Notes: a model not told the origin generated them from the letters alone. 13,411 bases of DNA from an uncultured Kiritimatiellota bacterium (GCA_934667295.1 CAKULR010000025.1:1-13411), one strand, 5' to 3'. Shown: positions 1 through 6,308, counted from the stretch's first letter. Translations and numbers: made by a program.

Positions 1-16
1 CCCAGTATACCATAAA

Positions 17-92
17 GATGAAGCCGCCGCTTCGCGGCTTTAAGCCGGCCTCCGGCCTTTAAGTAGTTAAATCGCCGCTTCGCGGCTTTAAG
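17..92. repeat. GC hairpin / TTTAAG repeat cluster
   Basis: Two near-identical units (23-44 and 72-92), each a GCCGC-ttc-GCGGC hairpin followed by TTTAAG, surround a third unit (46-64, CGGCCTCCGGCCTTTAAGT). The 19 bases at 46-64 recur exactly, in inverted orientation, at 4051-4069. The 13 bases GATGAAGCCGCCG at 17-29 recur inverted at 4111-4123, inside the tRNA terminator. The cassette region between 64 and 4051 is therefore bracketed by inverted copies of related sequence. No gene is visible in 1-253. Confidence 0.7.
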
Positions 93-117
93 TTTGCGTC
101 TGTGCAAAGGGAAGGAC

Positions 118-248
118 CGCGCGATTTCACTTCGGAACAGTTCCGACGGGGCGGTACGCAACGTGTCGGCGCGCGAAGTACCCGCGCCGCCCTCGGCGCG
201 GGCGTCCGAACGCGGAACACGCGGGAGGGTCGCAACTCGTTGCGACCG
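118..248 (+). repeat. Composite intergenic repeat block A
   Basis: Three repeat motifs follow one another. First is the 16-base motif GATTTCACTTCGGAAC (123-138). Second is a GTACCCGCGCCGCCCTCGG hairpin motif (178-207). Third is a GGGAGGG-tagged hairpin (223-246) with arms GTCGCAA and TTGCGAC. Each recurs elsewhere in the window (see 3076-3173, 3463-3576, 12922-13388). The last hairpin lies directly after the stop codon of the dpnD-like gene. It has no T-run on that strand, so it is not a standard intrinsic terminator. Confidence 0.7.
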
Positions 249-253
249 AACCA

Positions 254-424
254 CTACCGCTCTGGTACGCACTTCACTTCAACGGCCACGAAATCATCTG
301 CCGACAGGACGACTTCACTATTTCGGTAGAGCTTCAGGGCAGCACGTTCGGCATCTTCCACCGTCGAAGCCTCGACCTCAATCACCCGTTGAAGGGTCTC
401 CGTTATTTCAACCTTGTACTTCAT
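254..424 (-). CDS. dpnD: DpnD/PcfM-like small protein
   Basis: The predicted protein has 56 residues and begins MKYKVEITETLQ, followed by an acidic stretch (EVEASTVEDAERAALK) and ending near SADDFVAVEVK. This pattern resembles the small DpnD/PcfM-like family, named after a protein of the pneumococcal DpnI cassette whose biochemical role is unknown to me. The frame stays open upstream to 553, but the extra 43 residues look nothing like the family. The ATG at 424 gives the usual length of about 55 residues, although its ribosome binding site is weak. It lies 281 bases downstream of a DpnII-type endonuclease gene on the same strand, possibly with its own promoter (524-553). The context suggests an accessory role in the restriction system, which is inference. 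The family call rests on remembered pattern, not on a search. Confidence 0.7.
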   Translation of the reverse strand: MKYKVEITETLQRVIEVEASTVEDAERAALKLYRNSEVVLSADDFVAVEVKCVPER

Positions 425-523
425 CAGGAAGTGGCCTGTGCTGACATTCTTGGGTTCTGGCCTTAACTGGTTCTCTGTAGTCACCCGTGTGTACTGCCTT
501 TCCAGTTGTTCGTTACGGCCTGA

Positions 524-553
524 AGTATAGCACAGGAACCTTCCTCGCCTCAA
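524..553 (-). promoter_or_regulatory. Possible sigma70-type promoter for dpnD-like gene
   Basis: On the minus strand TTGAGG (553-548) and TATACT (529-524) are separated by 18 bases. Both are close to the -35 and -10 consensus. Transcription would start near 517, leaving a leader of about 90 bases before the ATG at 424. The remainder of the 425-705 gap shows no gene. Confidence 0.4.
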
Positions 554-705
554 CGCCGCAGTGGCGACTCGTCAGGACCACACGAACACAATACCCGCAG
601 ATCGGGGATTCTGTCTCGCCATTGATCTCCGCATTTCTCACATTCTACTCGCCGCGCGGACGACAAGTGACAAAGGCTTCTGTGTCGGATGCTTTCCACA
701 CGTCG

Positions 706-1551
706 TTACACAAACAGAGTTGAAGCCACGCCCGATTCCAGTTCGCTGAGGTTGTAGATCGTCGGCAGGACGTCGAACGTCTCACGCAGATTCTGCCGGG
801 CGCTCTTCCAACCCGCGCCATCCGTGAACCAGACGAACTTGAAGCCGTCGATTCCACGGGCCTCCAAGGCCAGCATCTTGTAGCTGCGTGCCGTCTCGTT
901 GAGCTTCGAACCGCCGTTACCGTAGAAGTTCGTCTCGACCGCATAGACGCATCCCGAAGTGTGGATAACGAAATCAAACCGCTTCTCGGTCTTGCCCGTG
1001 TTCGTCAGCGCGGAAAGGTCCACGCCCCAGCGTGACCCGATTTCATGGGCGTACATCTCCTTGTAGTATTCGACGCCTGCCTTCTTGATGTACGACTCGA
1101 CAAGATCCTCCATCTGATGTCCACCACGGTTCTTCCGCCCGTTTGAATCCAGCCCCGTCTCAACACCCAGCACATAGTCGTAGAGGTTGTTGACGAGATG
1201 GCGGGAAATCAAGTCGAACAACCCCGTCTTGCGCATGAAGACGCAATACTCGTCGATACTATGCTGCAAACCATCAAATCGGTAGAGACCGCCTGTCTCG
1301 CCATCCTTCGCGTAGATCTCACGCTCGCGAACCGCCAGCAGAATCGGGATTGCGCCGATCACGGACGGGAAACGCCCCAACATCTCGCGGAACCGGTTCT
1401 CGATGTCCGGCGTTCCGATGAGCGCATTCAGCAGATGCAGTTCGGAACGGCACCGCTCGGCGTTTGCCACGACCTTCTCGAAGTCGATGTAATAGCCATA
1501 GCCGGAAATGCTGTCCCTAAACTGTGAAAACCATGCCTCGAAGTTCCTCAT
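706..1551 (-). CDS. dpnII: Type II restriction endonuclease, DpnII/MboI family (GATC)
   Basis: A 281-residue protein that resembles the DpnII endonuclease along its whole length; DpnII is about 288 residues and cuts unmethylated GATC. Recognisable segments are MRNFEAW at the start, NNLYDYVLGVETGLDSNGRK near 121-140, QMEDLVESY near 146-154, RFDFVI at 191-196, AVETNFY at 204-210, and GSKLNETARSYK at 214-225, followed by WFTDGAGW and LRETFDVLPTIYNL. D193, E206 and the nearby lysines are candidate PD-(D/E)XK catalytic residues; this is inferred. The ATG at 1551 is preferred because GGGGAG lies 7-8 bases upstream. The ATG at 1566 has no such site and would overlap the methylase. The stop of the methylase and this ATG are separated by 4 bases, so the two are almost certainly co-transcribed. 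GC content is lower than in the housekeeping genes to the right. Confidence 0.92.
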   Translation of the reverse strand: MRNFEAWFSQFRDSISGYGYYIDFEKVVANAERCRSELHLLNALIGTPDIENRFREMLGRFPSVIGAIPILLAVREREIYAKDGETGGLYRFDGLQHSIDEYCVFMRKTGLFDLISRHLVNNLYDYVLGVETGLDSNGRKNRGGHQMEDLVESYIKKAGVEYYKEMYAHEIGSRWGVDLSALTNTGKTEKRFDFVIHTSGCVYAVETNFYGNGGSKLNETARSYKMLALEARGIDGFKFVWFTDGAGWKSARQNLRETFDVLPTIYNLSELESGVASTLFV

Positions 1552-1555
1552 GACC

Positions 1556-2446
1556 TCACTCCCCATAGTTGCGTATCGCCAGTTCCGTTATCTTCCCACG
1601 CCCGTCCGCTCTTGAATTGACCATCCGCGCGGCCGAGACGCGGCGGATCTCGAACCCATCAAAGACAGTCTCGAAGAACATGTCCTTCGGATCAACGTTA
1701 TGCGGATCGGAATTGGAAAGAAGCCACTGGTGCCCTGCCGTGTCAAGCCGTCGACAGAATGCCGCCAGCCGCCGCTGTTGGCCATCGTCAAACCCATCCT
1801 TCGAGTAGGCCGTGAAACTCGCCGTTGTCGTCAACGGACGATAAGGCGGGTCAAAGTACCAAAATGCCTTATCTCGGACATAACCTTCAACGGATTCGAA
1901 GTCACCGCATAGGAATTCGACCTTCTGAAGAAGTGTACTCGCCGCCCGAAGGTTGTCCGCATCGCAGATGAGCGGCCTGACGGCTTTTCCGAACGGGACA
2001 TTGTACTGTCCCCTTGAATTCACGCGGTAGAGGCCGTTGAAGCACGTCCGGTTGAGGAAGATGAACAACGCGGCCGTCTCGACATCATCAGATGGGTGGT
2101 TGTTGTATCGTTCGCGAAGATCGAGATAGTAGGCCCTGCGCTCGGGTTCTTCTGTCCGTGCGTAGAACGTACGCTGCATCTCAGCCAAGGCAACGATAAG
2201 CTGTTCTGGTTTGTTTTGCACGACTTTGTAAGTCGTCACCAAATCGGCATTGAGGTCGTTGGCAACCGCCAGTTCGATGTTCGGATAGCGCGACAGCATG
2301 TAGAACAGCATCGCACCACCGCCCACGAACGGTTCGACGTAGATAAATGACTTCCGTTCGGACAAGTCCTTCGGCAAGAGTGGCGACAACTGCCCGATCA
2401 GCTGTCCTTTCCCGCCGACCCATTTGACAAACGGCTTTGCCGCCAT
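1556..2446 (-). CDS. dpnM: DNA adenine methyltransferase, Dam/DpnM family (GATC)
   Basis: A 296-residue N6-adenine methyltransferase that would protect host GATC sites from the adjacent endonuclease. Visible motifs are KWVGGK (8-13), the AdoMet-binding FVGGG (40-44), LNRTCFNGLYRVN (131-143), QYNVPFG (147-153), and the catalytic DPPY (199-202) followed by FTAYSKDGF. The conserved C-terminal stretch VNSRADGRGKITEL is at 276-289. The order and spacing match the Dam/DpnM class. I chose the ATG at 2446 because TGGGAG lies upstream at good spacing and because family members start just before the KW.GGK motif. An in-frame ATG at 2548 also has a good ribosome binding site (GGAAGGTGAG) and would add 34 residues containing a short hydrophobic run. 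That alternative is unusual but not excluded. First gene of the cassette, followed 4 bases later by the endonuclease. Confidence 0.93.
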   Translation of the reverse strand: MAAKPFVKWVGGKGQLIGQLSPLLPKDLSERKSFIYVEPFVGGGAMLFYMLSRYPNIELAVANDLNADLVTTYKVVQNKPEQLIVALAEMQRTFYARTEEPERRAYYLDLRERYNNHPSDDVETAALFIFLNRTCFNGLYRVNSRGQYNVPFGKAVRPLICDADNLRAASTLLQKVEFLCGDFESVEGYVRDKAFWYFDPPYRPLTTTASFTAYSKDGFDDGQQRRLAAFCRRLDTAGHQWLLSNSDPHNVDPKDMFFETVFDGFEIRRVSAARMVNSRADGRGKITELAIRNYGE

Positions 2447-2770
2447 CCTGGTTTCTCCCAATCCCATGAGGGAGACAAGCAGAACACTTGCAAAGATCGT
2501 ACAGGCACGAACGTCCAGCCTAAACGTTCCGCAACGCCTTCCCTTCATGTCTCACCTTCCATTCGCGCAGTTGGCCGCCGGGGAATTCCGATACATGAAA
2601 AAAGCGCGTTGTCACCTCATGCACTCCAGCGAAGCCCTACCACAGGCCAGTAAGAATACACGAAGGGACAATGCGCCCAGATAGGCGCACCATCACTTAC
2701 ATGCCGTTCTTACTTTTGAAATAGTGGTAGTATTTCGCCGGAACAGCGTGTAGCGTTGATGCTACAAAGA
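2447..2770 (-). other. Leader region of the restriction-modification cassette
   Basis: No separate gene is visible. It contains the in-frame upstream extension of the methylase (to 2548), a perfect 6-bp hairpin TGCGCC/GGCGCA (2672-2677 with 2684-2689), and a 5-bp inverted repeat GTAGC-gttgat-GCTAC (2750-2765). Either could be a regulatory site for the cassette. I could not find a convincing -35/-10 pair. Confidence 0.4.
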
Positions 2771-2870
2771 TTATGCGGTCGCGGGGTGGAACACGGCAAG
2801 CTGCCGCGTCAGTTCCCGACCTATGGACCCTTCGGAGAACCGAAAGGCAACACAAATTATATCAAAATCC

Positions 2871-2936
2871 GATGGGAGTGTGGGGGTGGGAGACGGGAGA
2901 TTGGGGGAATCGGTCGCGCGGGAGCGCGACCCTCCC
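2871..2936. repeat. G-rich tract followed by GGGAGGG-type hairpin (minus orientation)
   Basis: Positions 2874-2907 hold five runs of three or more G with short spacers on the plus strand, a G-quadruplex-type pattern. The unit GATGGGAGTG at 2871-2880 recurs exactly at 3491-3500. Right after it, GGTCGCGC and GCGCGACC (2912-2932) form a perfect hairpin followed by CCCTCCC. This is the GGGAGGG hairpin family read from the other strand. Confidence 0.6.
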
Positions 2937-3006
2937 AGAGAGGGCGAGAAAATGAAGGACGAAGGACAAGGATACGAAGTCGTGTGTAGGTCACCCCCAA
3001 ACCACT

Positions 3007-3042
3007 CTCCGTGTCTTCGTGCCTCTGCGTGCTCCGTGTTAA
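3007..3042 (-). repeat. Degenerate ACGGAG/GCACGAAG-type repeat
   Basis: On the minus strand the sequence runs AACACGGAGCACGCAGAGGC then ACGAAGACACGGAG. Strings of this kind are, as I recall, scattered through intergenic regions of many Planctomycetes/Verrucomicrobia-type genomes and translate to TEHAE-like nonsense. Not a gene. Function unknown. Confidence 0.5.
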
Positions 3043-3075
3043 CCGACCGAAGGTAGGGCGCGAGATTGAGTTTCC

Positions 3076-3173
3076 ACCACCGAACACACGGAACCGCCGT
3101 CCGGACGCCACGCGCCGAGGGCGGCGCAGGTACAGCGCGCACCACCCCACCTCCACCGTTCCGAAGCGAAATC
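3076..3173 (-). repeat. Composite intergenic repeat block B
   Basis: Read on the minus strand the order is as in block A. The 16-base motif GATTTCGCTTCGGAAC (3173-3158) comes first, then the GTACCTGCGCCGCCCTCGG hairpin motif (3133-3103), then TTCCGTGTGTTCGGTGGT (3093-3076). The last motif recurs with one change at 3463-3480. Confidence 0.65.
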
Positions 3174-3183
3174 CCACATTCCA

Positions 3184-3320
3184 CGTTCACAAATGAGATT
3201 TCTATGCGTAATAAAATCTTTACCTCGTTCTGGTGACATAACTCACGAATAAACGGTAAATAAGTCGAATTATTTATTTTATTAAAATAGACCCCATATA
3301 TCAAACCCTCAACAGAATGT
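3184..3320. other. AT-rich island without a gene
   Basis: A stretch of about 130 bases, much richer in A and T than anything else in the window, especially 3240-3300. It contains no convincing open frame with a ribosome binding site. It ends directly at the palindrome starting at 3321. It could be a promoter region, a site of DNA opening or a remnant of foreign DNA. Nothing in the sequence decides between these. Confidence 0.4.
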
Positions 3321-3356
3321 GAGATTTCACGTCGGAACGTTCCGACGCGAAATCTC
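3321..3356. repeat. 36-bp near-perfect palindrome
   Basis: GAGATTTC-a-CGTCGGAAC (3321-3338) is followed without spacer by GTTCCGACG-c-GAAATCTC (3339-3356). Seventeen of the 18 base pairs match. Each half is a version of the GATTTC-type motif found at 123, 3158, 3528 and 4003, so the palindrome looks like two motif copies joined head to head. Confidence 0.85.
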
Positions 3357-3462
3357 GCAAGCTCAAGATGTGGCGGAAATACGACGGGAACGTGGTCGTG
3401 ATGTGGCCGGAACGTGCGGGGCATACACGTCCCGGCCTCCTTCCGTGTCGCCCGCAGGACGT

Positions 3463-3576
3463 TTCCGTGTGTTCAGTGGTTCTGGACAGGGATGGGAGTG
3501 GCGAAGGGGGAGGGGGTGGGATCGCGCGATTTCGCTTCGGAACGGTTCCGACGGGAGGGTTACAACTTGTCGCGAT
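3463..3576 (+). repeat. Composite intergenic repeat block D
   Basis: It contains TTCCGTGTGTTCAGTGGT (3463-3480, matching block B), a G-rich tract (3489-3520), GATTTCGCTTCGGAAC (3528-3543), and a decayed GGGAGGG element (3553-3576) whose arms no longer pair well. The motif set matches blocks A and B in a different order. No gene is visible. Confidence 0.6.
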
Positions 3577-3716
3577 AGTGTTTCTACACCTCTACACGGC
3601 CAATCCCTCGACCTCTAGGTCCGGCAACGGGATATGATGGTTTTGACGCAAAACACAGAAGTTTTATAGGTTTGCGCTTTTGTAGTTCACAAGGCTTCAC
3701 TCGCTGAAGCGTCTTC

Positions 3717-3985
3717 GCCGTGTAGAATTGTAGAAGTTTTTTTGCCGCAAGAGGCACTTGCAAAACCTTCGCGATTACGGCCACGGCCGCGACAAGCGCG
3801 GCCCTCCCGGAAATCGGCGAATCTTTGCGGTTTTGCGAAGATACAAGAGGGCCGCACTTGTCGCGGCCGAGGTTTTGCAAGTGCCTCGCAAGGAACGCAA
3901 AGGCTTTGCCAACTTTGCGTTCCTTGTGACGCACAAGACTTGATTGCAGAAGGAATACCCGCCGTGTAGAATTGTAGAGGTGTAG
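3717..3985. repeat. Direct repeats enclosing nested inverted repeats
   Basis: GCCGTGTAGAATTGTAGA occurs at 3717-3734 and 3961-3978, and a partial inverted copy (CTACACCTCTACACGGC) lies at 3584-3600. Between the two direct copies lie a long nested inverted repeat (3751-3887) and a 14-bp stem (3889-3902 with 3913-3926). Open frames across this stretch are composed of the repeats and have no ribosome binding site. The arrangement resembles a small non-autonomous mobile unit, which is inference. Confidence 0.6.
3751..3887. repeat. Long nested inverted repeat
   Basis: An 18-bp perfect outer arm (3751-3768 with 3870-3887) encloses a 22-bp inner arm with one mismatch (3785-3806 with 3847-3868). The inner arms are themselves GGGAGGG-family hairpins facing each other. 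The left side carries 16 extra bases between outer and inner arms and the right side only one. As RNA this could fold into a long rod. Confidence 0.8.
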
Positions 3986-4002
3986 ACTGGCGAGGGCTGG
4001 AC

Positions 4003-4069
4003 GATTTCACTTCGGAACGACTACAAAAAGAAGTGGACTGCGGAGCGGCGACTTAAAGGCCGGAGGCCG
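4003..4069. repeat. GATTTC motif and inverted copy of the left-edge repeat
   Basis: GATTTCACTTCGGAAC at 4003-4018 is identical to the copy at 123-138. ACTTAAAGGCCGGAGGCCG at 4051-4069 is the exact reverse complement of 46-64. Together with 4077-4089 (related to 10076-10088) this marks the right border of the repeat-rich region that contains the restriction cassette. Confidence 0.7.
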
Positions 4070-4089
4070 ACTTAAACACTTAACCACTT

Positions 4090-4120
4090 AAAAAAGTCGA
4101 AGCCGCCCAACGGCGGCTTC
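4090..4120 (-). terminator. Rho-independent terminator after the tRNA pair
   Basis: On the minus strand GAAGCCGCC pairs with GGCGGCTTC (9 bp, 4-base loop; 4120-4112 with 4107-4099). After three bases come six T residues (4095-4090). It lies 10 bases downstream of tRNA-Tyr and is a textbook intrinsic terminator. Confidence 0.92.
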
Positions 4121-4130
4121 ATCATCGGAA

Positions 4131-4216
4131 TGGTTGTGGGAGGTGGATTCGAACCACCGAAGGCGTGAGCCAGCAGATTTACAGTCTGCCCTCGTTGACC
4201 GCTTGAGTATCCCACA
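4131..4216 (-). tRNA. tRNA-Tyr (anticodon GTA)
   Basis: 86 bases including an encoded CCA (complement at 4131-4133). The acceptor arms TGTGGGA and TCCCACA pair perfectly. The anticodon stem-loop reads GCAGACTGTAAATCTGC with anticodon GTA. A long variable arm follows, as expected for tyrosine, and then a T arm GGTGG-TTCGAAT-CCACC. It lies 5 bases downstream of tRNA-Leu and shares its transcript. Confidence 0.96.
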
Positions 4217-4221
4217 ATAAG

Positions 4222-4306
4222 TGGTGCTCGGGGCGGGACTCGAACCCGCAAGGATCTCTCCACATGCACCTCAAGCATGCGTGTCTGCCAATTTCACCAC
4301 CCGAGC
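4222..4306 (-). tRNA. tRNA-Leu (anticodon GAG)
   Basis: 85 bases including encoded CCA (complement at 4222-4224). Acceptor arms are GCTCGGG and CCCGAGC. The anticodon arm CATGC-TTGAGGT-GCATG gives anticodon GAG. A long class II variable arm is present and the T arm is GCGGG-TTCGAGT-CCCGC. First of the two-tRNA unit. Confidence 0.96.
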
Positions 4307-4325
4307 AGGCGTGAAAACAAGGAGT

Positions 4326-4354
4326 AGTTTACCAAACGCGCCGGGACCGCGCAA
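4326..4354 (-). promoter_or_regulatory. Promoter of the tRNA-Leu/Tyr unit
   Basis: On the minus strand TTGCGC (4354-4349), exactly 17 bases, then TAAACT (4331-4326). The predicted start is about 12 bases before the mature tRNA-Leu 5' end. The aldolase promoter has the same TTGCG-N17 layout. Confidence 0.6.
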
Positions 4355-4380
4355 GGGGGAAATTGGGAAAAACGACAAGT

Positions 4381-4405
4381 GGAGGGACAGGCTCCCGCGC
4401 GCCCG
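4381..4405 (+). repeat. Degenerate GGGAGGG-family element abutting a stop codon
   Basis: GGAGGGACAGGCTCCCGCGC then GCCCGC ends one base before the stop codon of the EamA-type gene. It resembles the family copy at 13364-13388 but its arms have diverged. Confidence 0.5.
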
Positions 4406-5296
4406 CTACGCGGAGCGGGAATGGTCCCCGCGGTTCATCAGGAACGCCATCGCGGCGATGAGCGCGAAGCCGATCCAGCTGAAGGCGTCGGGGACCTGTC
4501 CGAACGCGAGATACCCCAGCAGCGCCGCGAAGAGGATGTTCGTGTAGTCGAACACCGCGATGCGGCGCGGCTGGGCGTAGCGGTAGGCGGCCGTGACGCC
4601 GAACTGCCCGACCGCCGCGCCCGCTCCCGCGCCGACGAGGATCCAGACCTGCGCCGCCGTCATCGGATGGTAGTCGAAGACGAGGAACGGCACCGAGGCG
4701 CAGCAGGAGAAGGCGGAGAAGAAGAGGACGATGAAGCGTCCGTCCATCTTCAGAAGTCCGAGCTCACGCACGCAGGCGTAGGCGGAGCCCGCACAGACCC
4801 CGCCCGCCAGCCCGCTCAGGGCCGGTACGAGCGGCATCACGCCGAACCCCGGCTTCACCACGAACGCCGCCCCCGCGAACGCCCCCACCAGGCAGAGCGC
4901 CTGGCGCAGGGTGATCCGCTCCTTGATGAAGAGCCAGCTGAAGAGTACCGTGAAGAACGGGGCGAGCTTGTTGAGCATCATCGCGTCGCCGAGGTCGATC
5001 TTCCCGAGCGCGTAGAAGTTGCCGAAGATGCCCGCCGTGCCGAACACGGCGCGCAACGCGAGCACCGTCCAGCGGCGCGCCGCCGGGCCCTCCCCAAACG
5101 AAACCCGATACCCCGCCTTCAGGAAGAGAACGAGCGCGATCACGAACGCCACCGCGTTGCGGAAGAAACTCTTCTGGAACGCGGAGACCGCCTCCCCGTA
5201 GTCGTCCGTCATCCGAACGAACATCCCCATCACGGCGAAGCCGAACGCGGAGGCGACGAGGCAGAGCGCCCCCTTGAGCGTGCGTTCATTTTCCAT
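4406..5296 (-). CDS. EamA/DMT-superfamily membrane transporter
   Basis: A 296-residue inner-membrane protein with about ten hydrophobic segments arranged as two similar halves, the EamA (drug/metabolite transporter) plan. Typical signs are GALCLVASAFGFAVMGMFVR at the start, FFRNAVAF after the first helix pair, YALGKIDLGDAMMLNKLAPFF then FSWLFIKERITLRQ at the end of half one, and FDYTNILFAALLGYLAFGQ near the C-terminus. The substrate cannot be deduced, since the family includes exporters of amino acids, nucleotides and metabolites. The ATG at 5296 has GAAGGA 8 bases upstream. It is the last protein gene of the minus-strand series, 49 bases after the C_GCAxxG_C_C gene, and a repeat (4381-4405) begins immediately after its stop. 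Confidence 0.9.
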   Translation of the reverse strand: MENERTLKGALCLVASAFGFAVMGMFVRMTDDYGEAVSAFQKSFFRNAVAFVIALVLFLKAGYRVSFGEGPAARRWTVLALRAVFGTAGIFGNFYALGKIDLGDAMMLNKLAPFFTVLFSWLFIKERITLRQALCLVGAFAGAAFVVKPGFGVMPLVPALSGLAGGVCAGSAYACVRELGLLKMDGRFIVLFFSAFSCCASVPFLVFDYHPMTAAQVWILVGAGAGAAVGQFGVTAAYRYAQPRRIAVFDYTNILFAALLGYLAFGQVPDAFSWIGFALIAAMAFLMNRGDHSRSA

Positions 5297-5345
5297 TGGG
5301 ACATCCTTCTTCCAAAACGCAGATCGCGGATGCGAGGCATCTGCG

Positions 5346-5759
5346 TCAACACTGTTCGACGAGCTGGACAGCGAGGCGCACGAGTTCGGCGCAGGGACGC
5401 TTTTTGTAGTACGCCGCCGTGCGCGCCTCGGGCGTGCCGCCCTGCGTCGCGTGCGTCCCCGCCAGCAGGTCGCGGCAGACGAACGACCCGCATGCCGCCT
5501 TGAAGCGCGCGCAGAGGTCCTGTACGTGCGGGTAGACGGCGGCCTTGTCGGGACCGTACTTGAGCCCGAGGACGAGCGTGGCGCCCGTCACGGCACCGCA
5601 CACCTCGCGCATGCGCCCCACGCCGCCGCCCAGCCCGGCACTCACCTTCCGCGCCGTCTCGGCATCCATCCCGAAGTCCTCCGCAAACGCGCAGAACACG
5701 GCCTGCGAACAGCAGAGTCCGCCCTTGAAGAGTTCAACCGCCTTGTCCGGCTTCTCCAT
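5346..5759 (-). CDS. C_GCAxxG_C_C family cysteine-rich protein
   Basis: A 137-residue soluble protein with nine cysteines. GGLCCSQAVFCAFAEDFG (14-30) precedes the glycine-rich AGLGGGVGRMREVCGAVTGA (41-60). A pair at C90 and C95 (ACGSFVCRDLL) and C123 follow. This spacing matches the small C_GCAxxG_C_C family, thought to be redox or metal-binding proteins of unproven function. I chose the ATG at 5759 because AAGGAG lies 7 bases upstream and the family pattern begins immediately after; the upstream ATG at 5780 lacks this. It starts 24 bases after the stop of the DUF456 gene and is probably in the same transcript. Confidence 0.88.
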   Translation of the reverse strand: MEKPDKAVELFKGGLCCSQAVFCAFAEDFGMDAETARKVSAGLGGGVGRMREVCGAVTGATLVLGLKYGPDKAAVYPHVQDLCARFKAACGSFVCRDLLAGTHATQGGTPEARTAAYYKKRPCAELVRLAVQLVEQC

Positions 5760-5783
5760 TCCGATTCTCCTTTCCGTCACATC

Positions 5784-6308
5784 CTACGCCCCCAGCCACG
5801 ACCAGAGGAAGAGCCCCGCCACGACCAGGCAGACGAGGAGCTTCAGGCCCGTCGCGACGACGAAGCCCACAAGCGTGCCCACACTGCCCGACAGGGAGTC
5901 CCGCAGCGTCCGCTTCGCGGACAACTCGCCGACCAACGTGCCGAGGAACGGCCCCAGCACGAGGAAGGCGAGGCAGACGAGCGCGCCCCCGACGACCGTC
6001 AGGAGCGGACTCACCAGCAGGCCCGCGCAGACACCCGCGACCGACCCGACGAGGCTGCCCACCACGCCCGCACGGGAACACTTGAACCGCTTCGCGCTCA
6101 GCGCGGGCACCACGTAGTCGAGGATGCAGGAAGCCGCCACGAGCACCGTCGCCACGCACACCGTCACGACGGACGGCGGATGGTCCGTCGCGAACAGGAG
6201 CAGCAGCCCCCCGTACGCGAACAGCGGGCCCGGCAGGACCGGCAACACGCAGCCGACGAAGGACGCCACAAGCAGCAGGAGGCCGACAACCGTCAATGTC
6301 ACGGACAC
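5784..6308 (-). CDS. DUF456-family membrane protein
   Basis: A 174-residue hydrophobic protein with about five to six membrane segments. The signature LPVLPGPLFAYGGLLLL (22-38) and the later LVLGPFLGTLVGEL fit the DUF456 family, whose role is unknown; the second half contains several glycine-zipper-like GxxxG patterns. The start is GTG at 6308, with an excellent GAAGGAGG site 6-7 bases upstream. It overlaps the end of lpxI by 10 bases, so translation is probably coupled. The context within an envelope gene series is suggestive only. Confidence 0.85.
   Translation of the reverse strand: MSVTLTVVGLLLLVASFVGCVLPVLPGPLFAYGGLLLLFATDHPPSVVTVCVATVLVAASCILDYVVPALSAKRFKCSRAGVVGSLVGSVAGVCAGLLVSPLLTVVGGALVCLAFLVLGPFLGTLVGELSAKRTLRDSLSGSVGTLVGFVVATGLKLLVCLVVAGLFLWSWLGA

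Noticed and set aside
229..246. Intrinsic terminator after the dpnD-like gene
   Set aside because: The hairpin is well placed but no T-run follows on the minus strand, and the same hairpin family occurs in positions where termination makes no sense.
425..553. N-terminal 43-residue extension of the dpnD-like protein
   Set aside because: The upstream residues do not resemble the family, and the segment holds a promoter-like sequence instead.
2771..3424. 217-codon open frame on the minus strand
   Set aside because: It runs through block B, the ACGGAG repeat and the G-rich tract, has no convincing ribosome binding site and its protein is a translation of repeats (ISLRNGG, TEHAEARRHGE).
3584..4010. 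Minus-strand open frames of about 110 codons in the repeat region
   Set aside because: They are composed almost wholly of the nested inverted repeat and the direct repeats, and lack a ribosome binding site.
118..4070. Possible CRISPR array
   Set aside because: The repeats are of several classes, irregularly spaced and in both orientations, with no uniform spacers and no cas genes.
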